Shown piece after piece: positions 16,806 to 25,459 of a DNA stretch of 64,000 bases. Origin of the DNA: Paraburkholderia phenazinium. GTDB lineage: Bacteria; Pseudomonadota; Gammaproteobacteria; Burkholderiales; Burkholderiaceae. The translations under genes and the position numbers were made by a program. The DNA lies in the NCBI RefSeq assembly GCF_900142845.1, contig NZ_FSRU01000002.1, positions 2,604,001-2,668,000 of the forward strand, written 5' to 3'. Numbering within the stretch: position 1 is the stretch's first letter; the number at the start of each line of letters is the position of its first letter. A model generated the notes under the pieces. That model did not search any database and was not told where the DNA came from. It was given only the letters and a program-made list of their open reading frames with translations.

Positions 16806-16955
16806 CGGTACTGCAACAGCGTGTCACTGTCCACAGTTGGGCGACCGCGTCGTAGTTGCATTTGGCGGAACGTACCCACGCTCCTCGATTGACCATAGGT
16901 AGCCCAAACTCCAAATCCACCAATTCGAGGGGCAGCGCTTTGGAGTCCTTCTGGA

Positions 16956-17402
16956 CTAGGCGCTATCTGCCCGAGCGTGTTCAGACGCGGACGGTCGAAA
17001 TAGCAGCCGATTGCAGACCACGGCAATCTGCGCCCCGATCGATGGCTCGAAAAGAACTAGCTCCAGCCTCCCATCATTGAAGTCCGCTAACCAATGGTGT
17101 TTAGAGTCAGGTTTCAACCAGGAGTCGGTGTCGGAAAAGCTGGTAGCCCAAGTCACCCAGTAATCGATCTCCTCCGTCGAAAATTGTCGTGCGGTGGACC
17201 TTAGCACTCGGCTTACTACGTTTTGCAACACGAAGTCTTCGGCGCGAAATGCTTTAACGCCGAATAACTCGACTGTGCAAAGTTGTCCCGTCACACGCAA
17301 CAAGCCGATCCTGTATACCGAGGTACCTCGATCCATGCCAATTGAGACTATTTCTGCATCGTGCAGGGAGAAGTCGTTGTAGGAAACATTACCGATATCC
17401 AT
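16956..17402 (-). CDS. Probable orphan immunity protein
   Basis: About 148 aa, soluble, beginning MDIGNVSYNDFSLHDAEIVS; the NDFSLHDAEI opening is typical of small proteins found beside polymorphic toxins. It contains STEEIDYWVTWATSFSDTD and HHWLADFNDGRLELVLFEP. ATG 17402 follows GGACGGAAAA; in-frame starts at 17417 (ATG) and 17429 (GTG) are possible. The gene upstream is the DUF4279 gene and no toxin tip precedes it, so its own toxin seems to be gone. The last 20 residues may be altered by the joint with the tip B remnant. Confidence 0.6.
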   Translation of the reverse strand: MDIGNVSYNDFSLHDAEIVSIGMDRGTSVYRIGLLRVTGQLCTVELFGVKAFRAEDFVLQNVVSRVLRSTARQFSTEEIDYWVTWATSFSDTDSWLKPDSKHHWLADFNDGRLELVLFEPSIGAQIAVVCNRLLFRPSASEHARADSA

Positions 17403-17519
17403 TTTTCCGTCCATCATTTCGGTTGCCACGGACCATGAATAGGGACGGGATCTCCGCGCGAGGGATCGCCATTCTCCTTACGCCCCCAGTCATGCCGGAT
17501 TGACGCGCGCCAGCGATTC

Positions 17520-17966
17520 TTAGACCGCCTTGGCCTCCAGCATCTCCTCCCGCGGAGGCAGAATGTCGACCGTCACCTCCATGGGCAGCCCAATGCCCGA
17601 TAGAGTGGATATCGCTTCGGTACCCATCAGGAACGAAAGGTTCGAAACAGCCTCATCCTCATCCCCCACTACGACATGCAAATCAATCCATGCACTTTCT
17701 ACATCAGGCAACTGCGGGAGGCGTTCAATGGCATGCTGGAAGGTACTCCTCAGGCGCGCCACGTGACCATCGACAGTTAGCGCTTCGGACTCGTCTTTGC
17801 TTGCCCAATCCCAAACACCGTACCTTCTGACCACCTCCTTATTTGAGCGAGTGACGTGCCTGTCACCTTTGCGCCACGACGCATGGGGAGACACACCGAG
17901 AATCCGTGTAACTTCGTCTGGATTTAGGTGGTCCCCTCGGATACGCAAAGTCAGAAACATACGCAT
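17520..17966 (-). CDS. DUF4279 protein, probable immunity protein A
   Basis: A 148-aa soluble protein with the DUF4279 pattern: LRIRGDHLNPDEVTRILG, SPHASWRKGD, VWDWASKDES and IDLHVVVGDEDEA. DUF4279 genes are often found next to toxin genes, and this one lies 17 nt after the stop of the RHS gene, so it is the likely immunity protein for toxin A. TTG 17969, ATG 17966 and ATG 17960 are clustered; ATG 17966 is chosen, with GTGAG 11 nt upstream as a weak binding site. A decayed second copy of its first 30 codons lies at 14383-14475. Confidence 0.78.
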   Translation of the reverse strand: MRMFLTLRIRGDHLNPDEVTRILGVSPHASWRKGDRHVTRSNKEVVRRYGVWDWASKDESEALTVDGHVARLRSTFQHAIERLPQLPDVESAWIDLHVVVGDEDEAVSNLSFLMGTEAISTLSGIGLPMEVTVDILPPREEMLEAKAV

Positions 17967-18103
17967 CAAATATTTCTCACGAATTAATGCCCATCGCCTA
18001 AATCTCCAATGTGCTCACCCGTACCGTCAAACACCTCCCCGGTATCCGGATTCACCGAGCAATCGTCTTTTGCTTTGGAGCCGGGACGATTGCGGTTACC
18101 CTT
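17859..18103 (-). repeat. Direct repeat A (toxin A end plus DUF4279 start), intact copy
   Basis: The intact counterpart of 14386-14612. It spans the last 39 codons of the RHS gene, the 17-nt gap and the first 36 codons of the DUF4279 gene. Confidence 0.88.
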
Positions 18104-21100
18104 CTTTATGTCGTGAAATCTGTCGACAGCTTCATTAGGATTAACTCCGTTCTTGCGCCCCCAATCCTTGGCACCACGAATAGCATCAATGGCACCATCT
18201 GGCCGGCTAAATATCGGACCAAAGGTGTTGTTCCACCAGTCGTTGAGGCCCCGTGGCCCCCATGGCTTCGCGACTCCGGGAGGCACATCCTGTCCGCCCC
18301 CGCCCGGCACCGCTCCGGGAACCGGCGTGTATGGGAACGGCACCCCCTGCAATCCGAACGGATCAGACAACTGAACCGGATTGCCGTTGACGTAAGCATA
18401 CGCGTTCGTCTGCCCACTCGCCCAGCCGGTCGGGTCTTCACTGATGAATCTCCCGGTTTGCGGACTGTAGTACCGGCTCCGATAGTAATACACCCCCGTC
18501 CCATCATTCTCCCGCCCGGTGTACTGCTGCGAATTCACATCCGCGGCACCCGCCAGCGTCGTCACCCCGTACGACTGGTACCTGTACTGCGTCTGGCTCT
18601 GCTGGTTCGCATCGGTCAGCGCAATCACATTGTTATTCGCATCGCGCAGCACATAGCGATCCCCACCCGCATCATCCCCAACCCGCCGGTACGTCAGCTC
18701 ATCCAGTCCACCCTCCGGGTACGGCGAGAACACGCGAATCCGCCTTGACCAGTCGTTATCCGGAATCGTGAAGCTCAGCTCGTCGCCAATCCAGAACGAC
18801 TGCATCCTGTGACCATTGACCGTCTGGTCCCGGCGACGCCCGGACATGTCATAGCTGAAGCTTGCCGTCACCGCACCGCTGATCTGTCCCAGCAGGCCCT
18901 GCGCGTTCCAGCTGTACTGGTTCGCCCCGTCGCTCGCGAGACTGCCGTTCGGGTCGTAGGTGTAGGCCATGCCCGCCCAGCGCGTGAGCTGGTTCGCGCC
19001 GTTGTACTGCGCGTCGCTCACCGCCTGCGGCAGGTCCACCTTCGCCAGGCTCCCGCCTGCCCTCGTGCGACGCCCCGCCGCGTCGTAGCCATACGTCAGC
19101 TCGCCCAGCACGCTGCCGTCCGCGCGCCTGTACGTGATGCCCGTCAGCTGGCTGGCCGCATCCCACGCGTAGTCCGCCGTGATGCCATTGGCCAGCGTCG
19201 CGTGACTGCGCCGCCCGAGCGCGTCGTAGCCGTAGCTGAACGTGCGCACGTCGTGGTTGAGCTGGTACTGGATCTGCGTGACCCGGTGTTCCGCATCGCG
19301 GCTGTAGTCCACCGTCGCATCGCTCATCTCCATGCGCGACAGGTCGCGGCTGTCCGGCGCATAGCGCAGCCACACCGTGCCCTGCTGGCTCGCGTGGTCG
19401 AACCAGCCGTTGAGGTAGCCCGTCACGCTGTCGTAGTAGCGGTACGTCGCCGTGGGGGCCTGGCCGTCGCCCGCGTCCGTACCCAGTTGCAGCCGGCCGG
19501 ACGCATCCCTGCCGTAGCTCCACGAGCGGTTCGGCTTCGCACCCGCACTGCTGGAGAAGTAGACCGCCGCCAGCTGGCCCGCCGCATCGTAGATGTACGT
19601 CCTCACCTGCCCCTTGCGGTCGGTCACCGTCGCCAGTTCTCCGGCGCTGTTCCACGTGTAGGTCTCGCTGTGGCCCAGTGGATCGCTTTTGCTCACCGGG
19701 CGCCCGATCGCGTTATAGGTGTAGCGCGTCGTGACGCCCTTCGGATCGGCCCCGGCAAGCAGGTGCCCATTGCGGTCCCACGTGAAGCGGGTCACACCGC
19801 CCAGTGCGTCGGTGACGTCGGTGGTACGGTCCAGCGCGTCGAGCGTGCGGCGCGTCGTGTTACCCAGCGGGTCCTGTACCGCCGTCACCCGGCCTGCCGC
19901 ATCGGTCGTGAACTGCGTGGTCCGGTTCAGCGGGTCGGTGACGCTCGCCAGATCCGGCCCGGCGTAGGCGTACTTCGTCACGCCCCTGAGCGCATCGGTC
20001 ACCGTCAGCGGGCGGCCCTGGCTGTCATTCGTGAACGTCGTGCGGTTGCCGGCACGGTCAGTCGCCGTCAGCAGGTTGCCCTTCGCGTCGTACGTATAGA
20101 CGGTGCTCACACCACGCTGTGCGTCGCCCGCCTGCGCTTCGGTGAGCAACTGGCTGTAGCTGTCGAAGCTGCGCGTAACCAGCGTGCCGGACTGGTCCGC
20201 CTCGCTGATCCGGTTACCGTTCGCGTCGTAGCCGTAGGTGTACTGGCGGTCCATCGACGTGAGGTTCGTCGTACGGCCATTCGCGTCGTACGTGAAGGTC
20301 TGCACCTGCTGGATCGGCTGACCGGCCGGGTACGTGTTGCGCACCACCCGCCCGTTCGCATCGAACTCCAGACGGCGCACGCTGCCGCGCCGGTCCGTCA
20401 CTTCCGTCTGGGTGACCTTGCCGCCCGTGACCGTGTACGCCATCGCGAACGTGCTGCCGTCAGCCAGCGTCTGCGTCACCACCCGGTCGCTGTCGTCGTA
20501 GGTGTTGACCACCTGCGGGTTGCCTTCCGGGTCCGTCACGCTGACGAGACGGCTCTTCGTGTCCCAGCCGTACTTCCATACGCCACCACCGGCGTCGGTC
20601 ATCTGGGTGAGACGGTCCTGACTGTCGTACTGATAGGCGACCTGCCGGTTCAGCGGATCGGTCACGCGCGACACCAGCGGCGTGCCGCGGCTACCCGTGA
20701 TGGACGTAAATGCCAGTGCGCGCCCGCCTGGGCTGGTGATGCCCGTGACCGCGCCCGTCCTGCTGTCGCGGGCGATCACCACCGTGTTGCCGTTGCGGTC
20801 CTGCACACGGGTCAGGCGGTACAGGCCGGCGATCATCGTGAACTGCCGCACGCGACCATCGCGCAGCGTGAGCACTTTCGTGGTGCCACTGCCGGTGATG
20901 CTGGCGCGATAGTAGTCGCCGGGGCTCGTCAGGTCGTCCCATGTAGTACTCGTGCCCGCACGCAAGGTGAACGGCACGCGGATCCCGCCCGGCAGATACA
21001 TATCGATGCGCTGCCGCGCCCCATTGGCATCCGCAGCGGCCACCGTCAGGTAGCTGTCGTAGTTAAACGTCGATCCGATGCCGAAGGCACCCGCCATCGG

Positions 21101-21625
21101 TCTGCCCGAGGTGTCATAGGCGCTGCTGCGGTAGACCCGTGCGAGATCGAGCGCGCCTGCCGGATCCGCAACATGCAGGTCATGGGCAACGAGGTGGAAC
21201 TGGCCTGTGTACAGCCGGACCGGATCCCCGCCCGACGTGCTGCTGCCGCAACCCGCCGTCGCATCGCCGCCACCGCAGCCGCCCGCGCCGCCGGCGTTGC
21301 CGTCCACGCCATCACCGTCGATGACCACGCTCTCATCCGGCGAGACCGGTTCAACCGTCGCGCCGGCGGACGGCCCGCTGCAGTACGACGCGATCTCACC
21401 GGGGTCACCGCAGACGTACCCGCCCATTCCGCCGAAATCGGCCGTCGATGCCTTAAGCGGGCACGCCGGATCGGCGGGATAAGCGCCCGCAGCAATGTAC
21501 TTCGACGGGCAGTCGACGGCATGCGCGTGCGGTGCGACAAACCACGACAGCAAGACAAACAGCAGCAGCAGGAACGGACGCTGCAGGGACTGCCGCCGCG
21601 CGGCAGCAACGTGAACAGTTCGCAT
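17984..21625 (-). CDS. Sec-targeted RHS repeat polymorphic toxin with C-terminal module A
   Basis: 1213 aa. Residues 1-37 form a Sec signal peptide (LLLLFVLLSWFVAPHAHA, then VDCPS). A Gly/Asp-rich stretch (100-125) precedes a DUF6531-like region (GDPVRLYTGQFHLVAHDLHV). From about 250 to 1000 there are many YD/RHS repeats such as YTYDAKGNLLTATDRAGN, which form the hollow RHS shell. The core ends with RYYSPQTGRFISEDPTGWAS and PVQLSDPFGL (PxxxxDPxGL, the self-cleavage motif of RHS proteins). The last 121 residues are the toxin tip (NRPGSKAKDDCSVNPDTG, GEHIGDLGDGH). Its family is not identified with confidence; the charged, His/Asp/Lys-rich end would fit a nuclease. There is no PAAR domain and no vgrG nearby. 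DUF4279 follows as the likely immunity gene. The core has GC-rich codon use; the tip is less so. Confidence 0.93.
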   Translation of the reverse strand: MRTVHVAAARRQSLQRPFLLLLFVLLSWFVAPHAHAVDCPSKYIAAGAYPADPACPLKASTADFGGMGGYVCGDPGEIASYCSGPSAGATVEPVSPDESVVIDGDGVDGNAGGAGGCGGGDATAGCGSSTSGGDPVRLYTGQFHLVAHDLHVADPAGALDLARVYRSSAYDTSGRPMAGAFGIGSTFNYDSYLTVAAADANGARQRIDMYLPGGIRVPFTLRAGTSTTWDDLTSPGDYYRASITGSGTTKVLTLRDGRVRQFTMIAGLYRLTRVQDRNGNTVVIARDSRTGAVTGITSPGGRALAFTSITGSRGTPLVSRVTDPLNRQVAYQYDSQDRLTQMTDAGGGVWKYGWDTKSRLVSVTDPEGNPQVVNTYDDSDRVVTQTLADGSTFAMAYTVTGGKVTQTEVTDRRGSVRRLEFDANGRVVRNTYPAGQPIQQVQTFTYDANGRTTNLTSMDRQYTYGYDANGNRISEADQSGTLVTRSFDSYSQLLTEAQAGDAQRGVSTVYTYDAKGNLLTATDRAGNRTTFTNDSQGRPLTVTDALRGVTKYAYAGPDLASVTDPLNRTTQFTTDAAGRVTAVQDPLGNTTRRTLDALDRTTDVTDALGGVTRFTWDRNGHLLAGADPKGVTTRYTYNAIGRPVSKSDPLGHSETYTWNSAGELATVTDRKGQVRTYIYDAAGQLAAVYFSSSAGAKPNRSWSYGRDASGRLQLGTDAGDGQAPTATYRYYDSVTGYLNGWFDHASQQGTVWLRYAPDSRDLSRMEMSDATVDYSRDAEHRVTQIQYQLNHDVRTFSYGYDALGRRSHATLANGITADYAWDAASQLTGITYRRADGSVLGELTYGYDAAGRRTRAGGSLAKVDLPQAVSDAQYNGANQLTRWAGMAYTYDPNGSLASDGANQYSWNAQGLLGQISGAVTASFSYDMSGRRRDQTVNGHRMQSFWIGDELSFTIPDNDWSRRIRVFSPYPEGGLDELTYRRVGDDAGGDRYVLRDANNNVIALTDANQQSQTQYRYQSYGVTTLAGAADVNSQQYTGRENDGTGVYYYRSRYYSPQTGRFISEDPTGWASGQTNAYAYVNGNPVQLSDPFGLQGVPFPYTPVPGAVPGGGGQDVPPGVAKPWGPRGLNDWWNNTFGPIFSRPDGAIDAIRGAKDWGRKNGVNPNEAVDRFHDIKKGNRNRPGSKAKDDCSVNPDTGEVFDGTGEHIGDLGDGH
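18350..18490 (-). repeat. RHS core/tip junction repeat, copy 1 (in the intact RHS gene)
   Basis: About 141 bp encoding YYYRSRYYSPQTGRFISEDP through SDPFGL, repeated at 16662-16805 and 15437-15579. It is the place where tip replacement by homologous recombination would occur. Confidence 0.88.
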
Positions 21626-21675
21626 GGAAAACCTGACAGATCAGATGCGGGAAAGAAACACGCGGGCCAGCCGGC

Positions 21676-22002
21676 TCAACGCGCAGCGGCCTGGCTGGCG
21701 GTGGCATTCGACGCATCATCCGCACGCGTGGCAGCGACACTCTCCTGCCGGCGAATCGCGGTGATATTGCCGGCCGCGTCGTAGTCGTAATACGCGGTGT
21801 TGCCCGACACCGTCACCAAGGTCAGACGCCCCACGGCGTCGTAGCCATAAGTGATGTCGTCAGCATGGGAGAGCGAAGAAAACAGCAGCACGCACACCGC
21901 AGCGAATCCACCGGCCACGCGCCCGATAACGGCCACAGGCTCACCGAGCGACCCAGCAACATCAACCCGCTTCCGGGCGTACAGAACGGCCATCGACATC
22001 AT
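21676..22002 (-). CDS. Secreted mini-protein with two YD (RHS) repeats
   Basis: About 108 aa. A cluster of start codons (ATG 22002, 21999 and 21993, the last about 9 nt after GGGG) leads into an N-terminal segment with a hydrophobic stretch GGFAAVCVLLFSSLSHA, a signal peptide ending before DDITYGYDAVGRL. Two YD motifs follow (YGYDAVGRLTLVTV and YYDYDAAGNITAIRRQ), then an Ala/Ser-rich tail. It ends 50 nt before the RHS gene and is likely in the same transcript. The function is unknown; it could be a helper or cap of the large RHS protein, or a residue of a split RHS N terminus. Confidence 0.75.
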   Translation of the reverse strand: MMSMAVLYARKRVDVAGSLGEPVAVIGRVAGGFAAVCVLLFSSLSHADDITYGYDAVGRLTLVTVSGNTAYYDYDAAGNITAIRRQESVAATRADDASNATASQAAAR

Positions 22003-22015
22003 CCCCAACAAAAAA

Positions 22016-22030
22016 CAGTAAGGTTTACTG
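22016..22030. promoter_or_regulatory. Inverted repeat upstream of the mini-RHS gene
   Basis: CAGTAA-GGT-TTACTG is a perfect 6+3+6 inverted repeat in an A/T-rich stretch, 14 bp before the mini-RHS ATG at 22002. It may be an operator for the RHS transcript. Confidence 0.4.
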
Positions 22031-22279
22031 AATGTTTTAGAAAGATATCGACTATCGAAACGGGGCGCTATCGGTCTGCGCTGAGATTGCGTAGGAGATT
22101 CCCGACCGCCGCCAGAAGGCCGCAAGCCCAACAAGCCAAGCCGTCCCCAACCCACCCGGCCCCCAAAAATCCTCCTCTCGCCCCCTTTCCGTTAAAATCC
22201 AAGGTTTAGCACTTTGCTCCACGGCCACCTCGCGCGCCCCGGCGCCCGCGGCGCGGCCTCCATGCCCGAAAGGCACTTC

Positions 22280-23287
22280 ATGCTCACGTTTCAGCAAATC
22301 ATCCTGACGCTGCAATCCTATTGGGACAAGCAGGGTTGCGCGCTGCTCCAGCCTATCGATATGGAAGTCGGCGCAGGGACCTCCCACGTCCACACGTTCC
22401 TGCGCGCGATCGGCCCCGAGCCGTGGCGCGCCGCCTACGTGCAGCCGTCGCGCCGCCCCAAGGACGGCCGCTATGGCGAGAACCCGAACCGTCTGCAGCA
22501 CTACTACCAGTACCAGGTGGTGTTGAAGCCGGCGCCGGAAAACATCCTCGACCTGTACCTCGGCTCGCTCGAAGCGCTCGGTTTCGACCTGAAGCAGAAC
22601 GACGTGCGCTTCGTGGAAGACGACTGGGAAAACCCCACGCTCGGCGCCTGGGGTCTCGGCTGGGAAGTCTGGCTGAACGGCATGGAAGTCACCCAGTTCA
22701 CCTACTTCCAGCAAGTGGGCGGTCTGGACTGCAAGCCCGTGCTCGGCGAAATCACTTACGGGCTCGAGCGTCTCGCCATGTACCTGCAGAAGGTCGAGAA
22801 CGTCTACGACCTGGTCTGGACGGAGTGGGAAGAGCAAGGCCCGAACGGTCCTGAACTGCGCCGCCTGTCGTACGGCGACGTGTATCACCAGAACGAAGTC
22901 GAGCAGTCCACCTACAACTTCGAGTACGCCAACACCGAACTGCTGTTCTCAATGTTCAACAGCTACGAAGCCGAAGCGAAGCGCATGATGGAAGTGCCGC
23001 TCGCGCTGCCGGCCTACGAACTGGTGCTGAAGGCCGGCCACACGTTCAACCTGCTGGACGCGCGCGGCGCAATCTCGGTGACGGAACGTGCGGCGTATAT
23101 CGGCCGCATTCGTAACCTGTCGCGCCAGGTGGCGCAGGCTTACTACGAATCGCGCGAGAAGCTCGGCTTCCCGATGCTCGGCAATCCGGTCCACGGTGTG
23201 CCCGGCCTCACGACCGACGAACAGGACGCCGCGATGCCCGCCTGGGCGCCGCCGCTCAAAGTCGAACGCAAGATCGACCCGGACTGA
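22280..23287 (+). CDS. glyQ: Glycine--tRNA ligase alpha subunit
   Basis: 335 aa. Alpha subunit of the heterotetrameric glycyl-tRNA synthetase, holding the class II aminoacylation core that activates glycine. [40 protein letters not shown] and [17 protein letters not shown] are diagnostic. ATG 22280 is chosen because AAAGG lies 6 nt upstream and homologues begin MLTFQQI; the frame is open back to 22214. It is 15 nt from glyS, and the pair is an operon. In related genomes it directly follows lnt. Confidence 0.97.
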   Translation: MLTFQQIILTLQSYWDKQGCALLQPIDMEVGAGTSHVHTFLRAIGPEPWRAAYVQPSRRPKDGRYGENPNRLQHYYQYQVVLKPAPENILDLYLGSLEALGFDLKQNDVRFVEDDWENPTLGAWGLGWEVWLNGMEVTQFTYFQQVGGLDCKPVLGEITYGLERLAMYLQKVENVYDLVWTEWEEQGPNGPELRRLSYGDVYHQNEVEQSTYNFEYANTELLFSMFNSYEAEAKRMMEVPLALPAYELVLKAGHTFNLLDARGAISVTERAAYIGRIRNLSRQVAQAYYESREKLGFPMLGNPVHGVPGLTTDEQDAAMPAWAPPLKVERKIDPD

Positions 23288-23302
23288 CGAGAACACGAAC
23301 AG

Positions 23303-25408
23303 ATGACTCATCCCCAACACGCCACCCTCCTCGTCGAACTGCTGACCGAGGAATTGCCGCCCAAGGCGCTCGCGCGTCTCGGCGACGCTTTCGCCGAAGG
23401 TATCGCCCAGCACCTCGCGGCGCGCGACCTGATCGAAGGCGAGCTGTCGTTCGAACGCTACGCCACGCCGCGCCGTCTCGCGGTCACCATCAAGAATGTG
23501 CGCAGCGTCGCGCCGGAAAAGCACGTGCGCGAAAAAGTGCTTCCGGTTTCGGTCGCGCTGGACAAAGACGGCCAGCCCACCGCGCCGCTCGCCAAGAAAC
23601 TCGCCGCGCTCGGCTTTCCTGACTTCCAGGTGAGCGATCTCGAACGTGCCTCCGACGGCAAGGCCGACGCCTTCTTCCTGCGCTACGCCGCACCGGGCGC
23701 GACGCTCGTGGAAGGCCTGCAAGCCGCGCTCGACGAAACGCTGAAAGTCGCGAAGCTGCCCATTCCAAAGGTCATGACGTACCAGCGTCCGGACGGCACC
23801 AACATCCAGTTCGTGCGTCCGGCGCAGCGCCTGACCGCCTTGCACGGCGAACAGATCGTGCCGGTCTCCGCGCTCGGCATCGACGCGGACGACACCACGC
23901 TCGGCCATCGCTTCCTCTCCGAAGGCTTCGTGCAGATCCAGCACGCCGACAGCTACGCTGAGACGCTGCGTCACAAGGGCCGTGTGGTGGCGAGCTTCGC
24001 GGACCGCAAGGAAACCATTCGCTCGCATCTGCTCGCGCAGGCTGAGGGCGACCAGGTGGTGATGCCTGAAGCGCTGCTCGACGAGGTGACTTCGCTGGTC
24101 GAATGGCCGGTGGTCTACACCTGCCGCTTCGAGGACGAGTTCCTGCAAGTACCGCAGGAATGTCTGATCCTGACGATGCAGACCAACCAGAAATACTTCG
24201 CGCTAACCGACGCCGCCGGCAAGCTGCGCTCGCGCTTCCTGATCGTCTCGAACATCGAGACGGCAACGCCGGGCGATATCGTCGAAGGCAACGAGCGCGT
24301 GGTGCGCCCACGTCTGGCCGACGCAAAGTTCTTCTTCGAGCAGGACAAGAAGAAGCCGCTCGCCGAACGCGTGCCGCTGCTCGCGAACGTCGTGTATCAC
24401 AACAAGCTCGGCTCGGCGCTGCAACGCGTCGAACGTGTCGAAGCGCTGGCCGGGGCGATTGCCGCGCTGCTGGGCGCAGATGTCGCGCTCGCCAGGCGCG
24501 CCGCGCTGCTGGCCAAGGCCGACCTGATCACCGACATGGTCGGCGAATTCCCCGAGCTGCAAGGCACGATGGGCACGTACTACGCGCGCCACGACGGCGA
24601 GCCGGAAGAAGTTGCGCTGGCGTGCACGGAACACTATCAGCCGCGCTTCTCCGGCGATGCCTTGCCGGTCACGGCAACCGGCACCGTCGTCGCACTGGCC
24701 GACAAGCTCGAAACGCTGGTAGGCATCTGGGGCATCGGTCTGCAACCGACCGGCGAGAAAGATCCGTTCGCACTGCGGCGTCATGCGCTCGGCGTGCTGC
24801 GGATCCTCGTGGAAAAGCAGTTGCCGGTCGACCTCGTCGAACTGCTGCGCACCGCTTACGCGCAATTCGCTGCGGTACCGAACGTCGCCGATTCGACCCA
24901 GGCCATCTACGAATTCTGCATGGACCGCCTGCGCGGTCTGCTGCGCGAGCGCGGCTATTCCGCAGGTGAAATCGACGCCGTGCTGGCGCTGAACCCCACG
25001 CGCCTGAACGACATCGTCGCGCGTCTCGATGCCGTGCGCGAATTCTCGGCGCTCAGCGAAGCGGCCTCGCTCGCCGCGGCGAACAAGCGCATTTCGAACA
25101 TCCTGAAGAAATCGGATGGCGCACCGGTGGGCGGCGTGCAACCCGCCTTGCTGATCGAAGCGGCAGAAAAAGCGCTTTACGCGCAGCTCGAACAGGTGGC
25201 GCCGCGCGTCCAGTCGCAACTGTCCGCGCACGACTACACAGGCGCGCTGACCGCGCTGGCTGCGTTGCGCGAACCGGTCGACACGTTCTTCAACGACGTG
25301 ATGGTCAACGCCGAAGATCCGGCGTTGCGCGCGAACCGTCTGGCCTTGCTCGGCGCACTGCATCAGCAGATGAACTGCGTCGCGGACATCTCCAGACTAG
25401 CCGCGTAA
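23303..25408 (+). CDS. glyS: Glycine--tRNA ligase beta subunit
   Basis: 701 aa. Beta subunit of glycyl-tRNA synthetase, which binds tRNA-Gly. The opening [20 protein letters not shown], the central [18 protein letters not shown] and [20 protein letters not shown], and the C-terminal anticodon-binding (DALR-like) region are all present, and the length is normal for the family. Forms an operon with glyQ and likely gmhB. Confidence 0.97.
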   Translation: MTHPQHATLLVELLTEELPPKALARLGDAFAEGIAQHLAARDLIEGELSFERYATPRRLAVTIKNVRSVAPEKHVREKVLPVSVALDKDGQPTAPLAKKLAALGFPDFQVSDLERASDGKADAFFLRYAAPGATLVEGLQAALDETLKVAKLPIPKVMTYQRPDGTNIQFVRPAQRLTALHGEQIVPVSALGIDADDTTLGHRFLSEGFVQIQHADSYAETLRHKGRVVASFADRKETIRSHLLAQAEGDQVVMPEALLDEVTSLVEWPVVYTCRFEDEFLQVPQECLILTMQTNQKYFALTDAAGKLRSRFLIVSNIETATPGDIVEGNERVVRPRLADAKFFFEQDKKKPLAERVPLLANVVYHNKLGSALQRVERVEALAGAIAALLGADVALARRAALLAKADLITDMVGEFPELQGTMGTYYARHDGEPEEVALACTEHYQPRFSGDALPVTATGTVVALADKLETLVGIWGIGLQPTGEKDPFALRRHALGVLRILVEKQLPVDLVELLRTAYAQFAAVPNVADSTQAIYEFCMDRLRGLLRERGYSAGEIDAVLALNPTRLNDIVARLDAVREFSALSEAASLAAANKRISNILKKSDGAPVGGVQPALLIEAAEKALYAQLEQVAPRVQSQLSAHDYTGALTALAALREPVDTFFNDVMVNAEDPALRANRLALLGALHQQMNCVADISRLAA

Positions 25409-25459
25409 GCTCATCCAGAATCAGCGACTCAAACAAGCGCCCCACCAAACCGACGAACC

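Noticed and set aside
16651..17026. Short minus-strand frames overlapping the tip B start
   Set aside because: They read the RHS junction in wrong frames; only the frame starting at 16805 gives the YYYRNRYYSP text.
18900..20900. Regularly spaced repeats considered as a CRISPR-like array
   Set aside because: They are the degenerate coding repeats (YD motifs) of the RHS core, with no identical repeats or unique spacers.
18809..21784. A 991-codon open frame on the plus strand opposite the RHS gene
   Set aside because: It is the antisense shadow of the repeated, GC-rich RHS codons; the composition (Arg, Val, His) is not protein-like and there is no start signal.
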